From an uncultured Clostridia bacterium (lineage in GTDB: Bacteria; Bacillota; Clostridia; Oscillospirales; Butyricicoccaceae), in assembly GCA_945932315.1 (NCBI GenBank), contig CAMEPU010000003.1, positions 1 to 36,827 on the forward strand: a stretch of 36,827 bases of DNA, written 5' to 3'. Below, piece by piece: positions 25,003-33,583 of this stretch (its first letter is position 1; every line of letters starts with the position of its first letter). The translations under genes were made by a program, and so were the position numbers. Below the pieces are notes generated by a model. It worked only from the letters and a program-made list of their open reading frames with translations. It was not told where the DNA came from and did not search any database.

Positions 25003-26510
25003 TGCTTTCCTCTCCTGTCATCATATCGCATAGTGGATTGCCGGGCGGAACGATCGGGAAGACGTTTTCCTCCCGGTCGATCAGAAACTCGATCACGGTG
25101 GGGGTGCTGCGGGTGTTTTTTGCTTCCAGCAGCGCGCGGTCGATCTCATCCGCGCACTGTACCCGGATCGCCTTCGCGCCGTAGCCTTCCGCCAGACGGA
25201 TGAAGTCGGGCGTGTACGCCGGGCAGCGCTCCGAGGGATGGCTGCAAACGGACGGACAGCCCTTGCGGTAACGCAGGCAGGTGCCCGAATAGCGCTTTCC
25301 GAAGAACAGCTCCTGCCACTGGCGCACATTGCCCAGATAGCCGTTGTTCAGAATGCAGATGATGACCGGGAGCTCGTAAACGACTGCGGTGGCCAGCTCC
25401 TGAATGTTCATTTGAATGCCGCCGTCGCCGCAGATCGCGAGGCGGCGTGGGCAGGGGATGCCCGGCTTTCCAGCGGACGATCTCCGCACGCCAGTCCGTC
25501 AGATCGAGCGTGGGCGCTCTGTCCAGCAGCGCGCGGATCGCGTTTTTGGCGTCGGCTACGATGGGGATGTCGACCGCGATATTGCGCGAAATGGACGCGG
25601 GATCGATGTCGATGTGGATGATGGACGCGTTGGGCGCAAATTCGCTCACTTTGCCGGTGATCCGGTCATTGAAGCGGACGCCGATCGAGAACAGCACGTC
25701 GCAGGCGCTGACCGCAGTATTGGCGGCGTAGCTGCCGTGGATGCCCAGATTGCCGACGTACAGCGGGTGATCGGTGGGGATCGCGCCCTTGCCCATGATC
25801 GTGGTGACAACCGGGATGCCTGTTTTCTCGGCGAGCACGGTCATCTTTTTGTTTGCACGCGCGATATTGACGCCGCCGCCCAGCAGAAAGAGCGGACGTT
25901 TGGCTTGCTTGAGACATTCCATGGCTTTTTTGAGCTGCCCCATGTGCACCTCGGTGTTGGGCTTGTAGCCCCGGATGTCGACCTGCGCGGGGTAGTCGGC
26001 GCTGCCGGGCGCGCGCTGGATATCCTTGGGCAGGTCGACCACGACAACGCCGGGTTTGCCCGACCGGGCGATATAGAAGGCCTTTTTGATGACCGCGCCC
26101 AGATTCTCCCGCCTGCGGACGGTGACCGCGTATTTGCAGATGCTCCGCGTGATGCCGACGATATCGACCTCCTGAAAGGCGTCGTTGCCGATGAGGACGG
26201 TGGGCACCTGTCCGGTGAAGCAGACGAGCGGGACGCTGTCGTAGTTGGCGGTCGCAATCCCGGTGACGAGATTGGTCGCGCCCGGTCCGCTGGTGACCAG
26301 ACAGACGCCGACCCGGCCGGTCGCGCGGGCATAACCGTCGGCCGCATGGATGAGACCCTGCTCGTGCCGGGGCAGGACGACGCGGATCTGCTCCACCCCG
26401 TAAAGCGCGTCAAACAGGTCGATCGCCTGCCCGCCGGGATAGGCGAACAGCGTGTCGACCCCCTCGGCCAGCAGCGCCTGGACAAACAACCCGGCTCCTG
26501 TGAGTTCTAT
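24962..26510 (-). pseudogene. ilvB: Acetolactate synthase large subunit with internal deletion plus frameshift and no ATG/GTG/TTG at the SD-positioned start
   Basis: N-terminal frame IELTGAGLFVQALLAEGVDTLFAYPGGQAIDLFDAL...DWRAEIVRWKAGHPLP then the frame changes to CPRRLAICGDGGIQMNIQELATAVVYELPVIICILNNGYLGNVRQWQ; the segment normally containing PQ.VI...VTDVGQHQMWAAQ...GLGTMGFGLPAAIGA is absent. Confidence 0.8.
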
Positions 26511-26562
26511 TTTGATTCCTCCTTGTGAATGCGTGTACTTGCTTGCATAATGGATTTTAGAA

Positions 26563-26590
26563 TACGGTACCATCGCAGGACAGTACCGTA
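26563..26590. promoter_or_regulatory. Operator-like inverted repeat between tetR and ilvB
   Basis: TACGGTAC-N12-GTACCGTA. Confidence 0.45.
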
Positions 26591-26595
26591 AAATT

Positions 26596-27174
26596 TTACT
26601 CGTGTGAGATTCCCTGAACAAATGTCGCAACAGACTGCCTGATATAGTCCTCGCGGCTTACTTTGGAGAGGTTCTGATCGAAAGACGCGCTCAAAAAGGT
26701 GTAGCCGAAGGTGCTGGAAAAGATGGTCATGGCGAGACATTCAAAATCCAGATGGGGGAGTTTGCCGCGCGACTCCATCTCCCCGAAATACTGCACGAGG
26801 GAGGACAGGAAGGCCTGCGGCACTTTCATGACGAGCGGCGCGGTCTCCGCATAAATCTGCGGCGCGCGGAGCCCGATGGAAAGCCGGACGAAATCGGGCG
26901 TGATCCGCTCCATATACTCCCGCATGAACATCTCCAGATCGGGCTGCAGCTCCCATTGCACGTTTTTGAAGATCTCAGGCGTCAGGTTGCCGCGCCACTT
27001 TTCCTGCTCCACACCGTGCAGAATGATGTCTTTTTTGTTCTTGAATTTGCGGAACAGCGTGCATTCGTTGACGCCCGCCAGTCTTGCGATATCCTTTGTC
27101 GTCGTGGCGACATAGCCCTTGTCGCGCACGAGCGCCATCGTGGCGTCTATGATCTTCTGGCTGGTTTCATCCAC
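26596..27174 (-). CDS. TetR/AcrR family regulator
   Basis: TSQKIIDATMALVRDKGYVATTTKDIARLAGVNECTLFRKFKNKKDIILHGVEQE. Confidence 0.93.
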   Translation of the reverse strand: MDETSQKIIDATMALVRDKGYVATTTKDIARLAGVNECTLFRKFKNKKDIILHGVEQEKWRGNLTPEIFKNVQWELQPDLEMFMREYMERITPDFVRLSIGLRAPQIYAETAPLVMKVPQAFLSSLVQYFGEMESRGKLPHLDFECLAMTIFSSTFGYTFLSASFDQNLSKVSREDYIRQSVATFVQGISHE

Positions 27175-27254
27175 GGCGTGTCCCTCCGATGCAAGTACTC
27201 ACTTTCATTTTAAGGGCTGAGCTGTTCTCTGTCAAGCCCCCGGAACGAAGAAAA

Positions 27255-27284
27255 GCCATCCGGAAATTTTGCTTTCCGGATGGC
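27255..27284 (-). terminator. Terminator after ferredoxin-like gene
   Basis: GCCATCCGGAAA/TTTCCGGATGGC with TTTTC on minus strand. Confidence 0.75.
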
Positions 27285-27298
27285 GGATCTCGTTTCAT

Positions 27299-27541
27299 TC
27301 AGTTCTTGCGGTGCGGCGGCGTCCAGCCGGTGTCATCTCCGAAGTAGGTGATGGCGCCCTGGGGGCAGAGGTTGCCGCAGCCGTGGCAGTGGTCGACGCA
27401 GTTGTCGGGCGCGGACACGACCGGCACCGGCGCGCGGTCGGGGTCATAGCAGAAGTGCTTGTTCCGGGTGCAGAGGGCGACGCAGCGGCCGCACTGAACG
27501 CACATCGTTTCATCGACAACGGGATACCAATTTTTGGCCAT
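27299..27541 (-). CDS. 4Fe-4S ferredoxin-like protein
   Basis: CVQCGRCVALC and CVDHCHGCGNLCPQGAI motifs. Confidence 0.85.
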   Translation of the reverse strand: MAKNWYPVVDETMCVQCGRCVALCTRNKHFCYDPDRAPVPVVSAPDNCVDHCHGCGNLCPQGAITYFGDDTGWTPPHRKN

Positions 27542-27602
27542 ATTTCAAACCTCACTTTACAAAGTCCGTCCAATACTGGACAAGCTCTGGATTTATTTTT
27601 GA

Positions 27603-27632
27603 AAAGACAGCGGAAGTTGATCCGCTGTCTTT
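27603..27632 (-). terminator. Terminator after cobW-like gene
   Basis: AAAGACAGCGGA-agttga-TCCGCTGTCTTT; TTTTC follows on minus strand. Confidence 0.7.
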
Positions 27633-27636
27633 GCGC

Positions 27637-28563
27637 TTATTCGATTGCAAGAATGGCCTCGCTGTACCACTTGGCAGCGTCCTTGACAGCCTTTTTCACC
27701 GGCATTCCGGCGCCGGAGAGAACGGTCAGCCAGCCCCGCTTCTCCGCGGGAATCTCGAGCGCGCAGCCTTCCACGGTGCACACATTGCCCACGCCGTCGA
27801 CCAGACAGAGCCCGGCGTCCGCCGTCTCGATGAAGCCCTTGACGCGGAAGGTGTCCTCGATGAACGTCTCCACGAATTTGCGGAGGTCGTACGAGGTGAT
27901 CGTGGACGCGATGTGGATATTGAGCTTGCGCAGGGTGAGGTCGGCGGTCAGCGGCATTTCTGCGGCCGGATCATGCTTTGACTGCGCGAGCAGCTCCAGA
28001 ATCCCGGGGCCGACCTCGCCGAAGCTGGTCTCGATGACCGGAAGGTCGGGGCGCTGGCCGCGCAGCAGGGCGCGGGTGGCCTCGAGCTGCTCGGGGGTCG
28101 CGCGGTCGACCTTGTTGATGACCGCGACGTCGCTCGATGCGAGCTGCTTGACGCAGGTGCGCGCGGTCGCGTACAGCTTGGGGAAGCGGACGGCGTCGAT
28201 GAGGCAGACGCCGCCCATATATTCGATGTGGGGGAACCGGTCGGTCTGGGCGAACAGGCGGCGCACGCCGGTCGGGTCGGACAGGCCGGAGGCCTCGACC
28301 AGAATGACGTCCGCGTCGATGTCAGCCGACTGGCGGAGCACCTTTTCAAACTGGTCCAGGCGGCAGGAACAGAATACCGAACCGCCCGAGATCTCCTGCA
28401 GATAGGCGCCGAGACCGGCGAGCAGCTCGCCGTCAACGCCCTCCTTGCCGAATTCGTTGACGATCAGCTGGAGTTTCTGCCCGGCGAACAGGCGCAGGAA
28501 CCGCTTGAGAAAGGTCGTCTTGCCCGCGCCCAGAAAACCGGTGACCAGATAGAGCCGGCTCAT
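27637..28563 (-). CDS. CobW/P47K family G3E GTPase (metallochaperone-like)
   Basis: MSRLYLVTGFLGAGKTTFLKRFL Walker A; GGSVFCSCR CxC motif; VINKVD; C-terminal CobW_C region. Confidence 0.9.
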   Translation of the reverse strand: MSRLYLVTGFLGAGKTTFLKRFLRLFAGQKLQLIVNEFGKEGVDGELLAGLGAYLQEISGGSVFCSCRLDQFEKVLRQSADIDADVILVEASGLSDPTGVRRLFAQTDRFPHIEYMGGVCLIDAVRFPKLYATARTCVKQLASSDVAVINKVDRATPEQLEATRALLRGQRPDLPVIETSFGEVGPGILELLAQSKHDPAAEMPLTADLTLRKLNIHIASTITSYDLRKFVETFIEDTFRVKGFIETADAGLCLVDGVGNVCTVEGCALEIPAEKRGWLTVLSGAGMPVKKAVKDAAKWYSEAILAIE

Positions 28564-28567
28564 GCGA

Positions 28568-29947
28568 TCAGCCCTTCATCTTTTCCATGGCCTCGCGGAT
28601 TGCAGCTTCCAGCTCGGCACGGGTCGGGATGATGGAGCGGTACTTCAGCTCGCCGTTGATGTACATGGAGGGCAGGTTCGGAACGCCCATCTTGACGCAG
28701 CGGGCGACGTTCTCCTTGTAGATGAACTTGTACTCGACCATGTCGATCGCGTCGCCGAAGGTCTCGACCGCCTGGTTGGCCGCGCCCATCATGTAGCCGC
28801 AGGCCGCGCACTGGGCGGAATCCAGGGTGAATACCTCGATCAGGGGCTTGGTCAGCTTGTCATACTCGGGCAGAACGACGTTGCTGGTGTCGATCTCCTC
28901 GGCCTGATAGTTTGCGACCATCTCACGGACGGCGTCGGTCTCGATCGCGGCCTGTGCCACGCCGATGCAGTTCTCAACCGGGACATCATAAGGCATGTCG
29001 CAGCCGGGAGCCAGGATGAAGTTCTTCTTGACCGGAATGCTGTCGAGCAGGTCGACGGCGAACTTCATGTTGTCCTGCTGGTTGCCCAGCAGCATGATGG
29101 AGGTCAGCGGGATGTTGCCGCCGATGGCGACGTTGTACTTGTCAGAGATCTCCTTGGCCTTCAGCAGGTTGACGTTCTCGTCGACCGAGATCGAGTCGGG
29201 GCCGGTCTGGCACATGACCTCGATGTTGCGGGTTGCGTCGCCGCAGACGAAGAAGGAGGAGAAAGCGCCCTTCTCGCGGATGTGGTTGAACAGCTCGGTG
29301 TAGGGCTCGGTCATGTACAGCTCAAAGTGCGCGGTGGAGATCTGGGAGATCAGCGGGTCGACCATGGCGATGACGTCCATGCCGGCCTCGATGTACAGAT
29401 CAGCCATGCGCATGCAGACGCGGTTGCAGAAGCCGAACAGCTCGGCGACCTCGTCCTCAAAATCGAACATATCGGTGAAGAGGTTGTTGCCGCGCAGGTG
29501 GGAAGCCAGGGTGAAGGGGCCGCAGATCAGGCCGTACAGCGCGGTGGTCTCGCCGACGGCTTCCTTCATGCGGTGCATGACGTCGAGCACGTAGGGGATA
29601 CGGCCGCTCTCGGCGGTCGGAATGGTGCAGTCGCAGGGAACCTCGGGGGCTTCCTCGTCGCTGCCGTCCAGCGGATGGGAGGAAACGGAGGGCGGGCAGT
29701 CGTCCGCCCAGGTCAGGCCGCAGCCCAGACACTCGGCTTCGATCTGCAGGTCGAAGATCACGGGCTGGCCGTCGGGCTTGTACAGGCGGTTGACCTCCAT
29801 CAGGGACTCGAAGGCCTTGTCGGCGTCGGTCAGCATCTCGGTGGCGGTATAGCCCTTCAGCTTACCGGCGTGAACACCGGCAAAGGGGACCCAGGGAGCG
29901 CGCTCGGTCTCTTCGTGGCGCAGGGTGCGGAATAACAGTTCTTTCAT
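28568..29947 (-). CDS. Uroporphyrinogen decarboxylase (MtaA/CmuA-like) family protein fused to C-terminal thioredoxin-like domain
   Basis: KELLFRTLRHEETERAPWVPFAGVHAGKL...GLICGPFTLASHLRG...HFELYMTEPYTELFNHI..ILAPGCDMPYDVPVENC; C-terminal EVFTLDSAQCAACGYMMGAANQAVE...KMGVPNLPSMYINGELKYRSIIPTRAEL has CAAC and cis-Pro-type motif. Confidence 0.85.
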   Translation of the reverse strand: MKELLFRTLRHEETERAPWVPFAGVHAGKLKGYTATEMLTDADKAFESLMEVNRLYKPDGQPVIFDLQIEAECLGCGLTWADDCPPSVSSHPLDGSDEEAPEVPCDCTIPTAESGRIPYVLDVMHRMKEAVGETTALYGLICGPFTLASHLRGNNLFTDMFDFEDEVAELFGFCNRVCMRMADLYIEAGMDVIAMVDPLISQISTAHFELYMTEPYTELFNHIREKGAFSSFFVCGDATRNIEVMCQTGPDSISVDENVNLLKAKEISDKYNVAIGGNIPLTSIMLLGNQQDNMKFAVDLLDSIPVKKNFILAPGCDMPYDVPVENCIGVAQAAIETDAVREMVANYQAEEIDTSNVVLPEYDKLTKPLIEVFTLDSAQCAACGYMMGAANQAVETFGDAIDMVEYKFIYKENVARCVKMGVPNLPSMYINGELKYRSIIPTRAELEAAIREAMEKMKG

Positions 29948-29980
29948 CGTTTTATCCTCCTCGTGTTTGTATGGGGGTCT

Positions 29981-30388
29981 TTATTTGGTGTTGTCCGCGG
30001 GATTGGAATCCATCCGTGTGATTTCATCGACGGTGACCTCCAGCCGGCCGATCACATCGTCGATGCCCGCGCGGTATTCCAGCAGGGTCGAGAGCCAGTT
30101 CATCGCACAGGCGCGCCCGGCGTCCGTGATCGAAAAAACCCGCTTGCCCATGCCCGCTTTGGAATCGGTCTCCAGGTGGGAGACGATCAGTCCCCGGCTT
30201 TCCATATCGCGCAATACGCGATAGACGCCGGCGGCATCCGGACGGGAATCCTGCCACAGCCGGGTCTCGCCGATCTTCCGCACGAGCTCATACCCGTGAT
30301 CGGGGGACGCGTTCAGCAGGGTCAGCAGGATCGGCTGGACGAACCGCACGAGCGAGCCGCCCTGACACGCGCATTTTTCATCTTTCAT
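29981..30388 (-). CDS. PadR family regulator with Cys-containing N-terminus
   Basis: Start reassigned to MKDEKCACQGGSLVRFVQPILLTLLNASPDHGYELVRKIGE...PDAAGVYRVLRDMESRGLI...KRVFSITDAGRACA. Confidence 0.82.
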   Translation of the reverse strand: MKDEKCACQGGSLVRFVQPILLTLLNASPDHGYELVRKIGETRLWQDSRPDAAGVYRVLRDMESRGLIVSHLETDSKAGMGKRVFSITDAGRACAMNWLSTLLEYRAGIDDVIGRLEVTVDEITRMDSNPADNTK

Positions 30389-30611
30389 GTCGTTACCGCC
30401 TTTCCGCTGTTCCGTTTCCGATGGCATCAGTATAGCATCTCCCATCGGGCGATTGCTTGCACAATTGTCTTTTGTTTTGCATTATCGTATCCAAATTTTT
30501 AAAATGAAGAAAAAACACGGAAAAAACAATTCCGAAGGAGCAAAATAGTACAAAAAATAAAAATTTCCTTCAAATGGCCAATAGGGAAGTGCTTCTATAA
30601 AACACTGCTGC

Positions 30612-31358
30612 TTAGAGGTCATCATCCGGGACGGCCTGGATTTTCCGGTTCGAGTAATCGGCCGCGACCTTGCAGCCGGGCGGGCAGGTCAGAAAATCCT
30701 CATCGTTCCAGGGGCCGTTCACCAGCAGGTTGAAGTAGCGCATGTCTCCCTCGATCTTGGTGAATTCCCAGCCGAAGTCGGCGGCTGCCTGCCGGGCGCC
30801 GGCCTCGTTTTCGGGCCGCTCGCAGATCGGATTCGTGATATAGCCGCAGGAGCGGTACTCTTTCATCCAGTTGTTCGTGCATTCGAGCAGATAATCGGCG
30901 TTCTCCTCGCCGTAGGCTTCGGCGTATTCGGCGCGGCGGCGGGCGTAATTCTCCTTTGAGGGATAGAACGCCTGCTCCATCCAGCCGGTGTTGTACCAGT
31001 ATGCGCCCTCGACCTCGCGGAAGCACTTGCGGTACCGCTCGGCCGAGCCCAGAAAGAGCGAGATACAGTCGTCGCAGCGCGGGATGACAAGGGGCAGCGA
31101 GCGGGGCTTGAGACCGATGACACCGTTCGAGCACAGGCCGTAGCCCAGGACGATGACCTCGAAGCGCAGATGGGCGGGCAGCGCCTCGTTTTCCGCTTCG
31201 ATGTCGTCAATTGTATTCTGAAGCGCGCGGCGGAGCAGATCGGGCGTGTCGTGCAGACCCTGCCGCAGCCACCAGCTCCGCACCACGTTTTTGCTGTTCG
31301 CCGTCAAATGGGCAATCTCCCGGTTTAAAACCATACAGCCGATGAGTGCAATGCGCAT
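30612..31358 (-). CDS. DUF1638 domain protein
   Basis: Start reassigned to MRIALIGCMVLNREIAHL after GGGAGGAA; VIVLGYGLCSNGVIGLKPRSLPLVIPRCDDCISLFLGS is characteristic. Confidence 0.85.
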   Translation of the reverse strand: MRIALIGCMVLNREIAHLTANSKNVVRSWWLRQGLHDTPDLLRRALQNTIDDIEAENEALPAHLRFEVIVLGYGLCSNGVIGLKPRSLPLVIPRCDDCISLFLGSAERYRKCFREVEGAYWYNTGWMEQAFYPSKENYARRRAEYAEAYGEENADYLLECTNNWMKEYRSCGYITNPICERPENEAGARQAAADFGWEFTKIEGDMRYFNLLVNGPWNDEDFLTCPPGCKVAADYSNRKIQAVPDDDL

Positions 31359-31520
31359 GCTGTTTCCTCCCAGTTTCATCTGTATTATATAAAATATCAT
31401 ACCGTTTTTGGAGCGCGTGCGCAATCGCGTTTGATGAGATTTGCAAGGTCGTGCAAAATCATGGCAATTTCCTTCAAATCCGAAAAAATTTCTTCCTATA
31501 CAGCGGTGTATACCCTCCGA

Positions 31521-31526
31521 TATAAT
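31521..31526 (+). promoter_or_regulatory. -10 element for hydantoinase-type gene
   Basis: TATAAT 40 nt before the start; no good -35; an inverted repeat TATACAgcggTGTATA (31497-31512) sits at the -35 position. Confidence 0.5.
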
Positions 31527-31567
31527 GAAGACTGAAAAGCTTTGCAAAAATAGAAGGGGAGATCAGG

Positions 31568-33559
31568 ATGAAAATCGCCATCGGCATCGACACCGGCGGA
31601 ACTTATACCGACGCGGTGCTGTATGATCTGGAGACCGGGCAAGTGCTGGGGCAGAACAAGGCGCTCACCACCCACGGCGATCTGAAGGTTGGCATTTTGG
31701 GCGCGCTGGACGGTTTGGACGGAAATCTCTGCCGTGAGGCCGCGGTCGCGGGACTCTCGACCACGCTGGCGACCAACGCCTGCGTTGAGGGCAAGCTGCG
31801 CCGCGTCCGCCTGCTTCTGATGGGCATTGACCGGACGGGTATCGAAAAATACGGCGCGCGTTATGGCTTTCACGACCCGGATGACATCTGTTATCTGAGT
31901 TGCCGCACCACCATCACGGGAGAGGTGCAGGAGGAGCCCGACTGGACCATGCTGGAAGCGCACGCGGCCGAATGGTTTGCGGACGTCGAGGGCTGCGCGG
32001 TCTGCGAGATCTTTGGTATGCGCAACGGCGGCGTGCTCGAAAAGAAGGCCGCCTCGATCATCCAGGAAAAGACCGGACTGCCGGTCGTCTGCGCAAGCAC
32101 CCTGTTCGGCGGGCTGTCGAGCCTCGAGCGGGCGGCCAGCGCGGTGCTGAACGCGGGGCTGCTGCCCGTGACCCAGGAGTTTCTGGAAGCGGTTTCGGCG
32201 TCCTTTCGGGAGCGCGGCATCGGCGCGGAACTGCTGATCGTCCGATCGGACAGCGGCCTGATGGGCCGCGATTATTCGGCTGAGCACGCGGTGGAGACCC
32301 TGCTCTCCGGCCCGGCGGCGTCGGCGTTGGGCGGCGGTGCGCTCTCCGGGCGCGACTGCGCGGTCGTCGTCGATATCGGCGGCACGACCACCGACGTCGC
32401 GCTGGTCGAAAAGGGCGCACCCCTCCTGTCCGATGACGGCATCCGCGTCGGCAAATGGAAGACGCTGGTGCACGGCGTGTTCTCGACCTCGTTTGCCCTC
32501 GGCGGGGACAGCGCGATCCGCTGGGATCAGTACGACCGGATCACGGTCGGCCCTGAGCGCATCCTGCCGCTCTGTGTGCTCGCGTCCCGCTGCCCCGAGG
32601 TGGCCGAAACCCTGCGCGTTCAGCTGCGCGAGACCCCGGCGCATACCCTGCCGCTCCATGAGTTCCTGACGCTCGAGCGCCCGGACTGGCGTGCCGTCGT
32701 CCGGGACGAGCGGGAGATCGTCCTCTGCGAAGCGCTCGAGCAGAAACCGCTCAGCCACTGTCAGGCCGCGCGCTTGCTGGGCGTGGACAAGTATCAGCTC
32801 AATACCCGCCCACTGGAACAGGCCGGGATCGTGATCCGTGCCGGACTGACGCCGACCGATCTTATGCATGTCCGGGGCGATTTTACCAAATATGACCGCG
32901 CGGTCGCCCGGATGGCGGCCGGCTTTGCCGCGGAATCCCTGCATAAATCGGTCAAACAGCTCTGCGACGAGATTTATGACCATATCTCCCGGGAGGTCTT
33001 TTACGCGGCCTCTCAAAGCCTGCTCGAGCGCAGCTCACCCTATTTCCGCAAAAACGGCCTGGACGACGGCATGCGCGAGCTGCTCCGCCTGCAGTGGGAG
33101 AGCCGGGACGGCGGGTGTGCCATGCTCGATCCTTCGTTCCGCTCCCGCGCGGTGCTGGTCGGCATCGGCGGGCCGACCCATCTGTTCCTTCCCGAAGCGG
33201 CCCGGGCGCTGGGCGTGGAATGTGTGATTCCGGCGTGCGCAGCCACGGCTAATGCGGTCGGCGCGGTGACCGGACGGATGACAGCCGAGCTGAGCGCAGA
33301 GCTGCGGTACAGCACTGGCGAGACCGCGGACGGCGAAAGCGCGCTTTATCAGGTGCTGATGAGCGGGGAAGAGCCGCGGCGGTTTGCGGAGGAAGACGAG
33401 GCGATCGCCTGGGCGGAGCAGACGCTCCGCGCGAAGGCGGAACAGCGCCTGCGCGAGCAGGGCGCGCCCGGTGAGCTCCATTTTACGACGAACACCGATT
33501 CGGTCTGCGCCGGTGATTTCAAGGTCTCGACCCGGATCACCGTGTGCGCGACCACTTGA
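31568..33559 (+). CDS. Hydantoinase/oxoprolinase (HyuA-like, ASKHA fold) family protein
   Basis: MKIAIGIDTGGTYTDAVLYDLETGQVL...STTLATNACVEGKLRRVRLLLMG...SGPAASALGGGALSGRDCAVVVDIGGTTTDVALVEKG. Confidence 0.92.
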   Translation: MKIAIGIDTGGTYTDAVLYDLETGQVLGQNKALTTHGDLKVGILGALDGLDGNLCREAAVAGLSTTLATNACVEGKLRRVRLLLMGIDRTGIEKYGARYGFHDPDDICYLSCRTTITGEVQEEPDWTMLEAHAAEWFADVEGCAVCEIFGMRNGGVLEKKAASIIQEKTGLPVVCASTLFGGLSSLERAASAVLNAGLLPVTQEFLEAVSASFRERGIGAELLIVRSDSGLMGRDYSAEHAVETLLSGPAASALGGGALSGRDCAVVVDIGGTTTDVALVEKGAPLLSDDGIRVGKWKTLVHGVFSTSFALGGDSAIRWDQYDRITVGPERILPLCVLASRCPEVAETLRVQLRETPAHTLPLHEFLTLERPDWRAVVRDEREIVLCEALEQKPLSHCQAARLLGVDKYQLNTRPLEQAGIVIRAGLTPTDLMHVRGDFTKYDRAVARMAAGFAAESLHKSVKQLCDEIYDHISREVFYAASQSLLERSSPYFRKNGLDDGMRELLRLQWESRDGGCAMLDPSFRSRAVLVGIGGPTHLFLPEAARALGVECVIPACAATANAVGAVTGRMTAELSAELRYSTGETADGESALYQVLMSGEEPRRFAEEDEAIAWAEQTLRAKAEQRLREQGAPGELHFTTNTDSVCAGDFKVSTRITVCATT

Positions 33560-33583
33560 CTTTAGATTGGGGAGGAGATCCGA

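Noticed and set aside
24962-26510. Two separate functional acetolactate synthase half-genes
   Set aside because: The overlapping frames lack the intervening ThDP-domain segment and the second ORF has no RBS/start context; fits a deletion or misassembly better.
28562-29935. 457-aa plus-strand ORF opposite the UroD-Trx gene
   Set aside because: Mirror of the coding frame; composition typical of antisense frames and the minus-strand protein has recognisable domains.
31496-33016. 506-aa minus-strand ORF opposite the hydantoinase gene
   Set aside because: Antisense shadow of a well-supported CDS; Arg/Asp/Ala/Gly-rich composition, no motifs.
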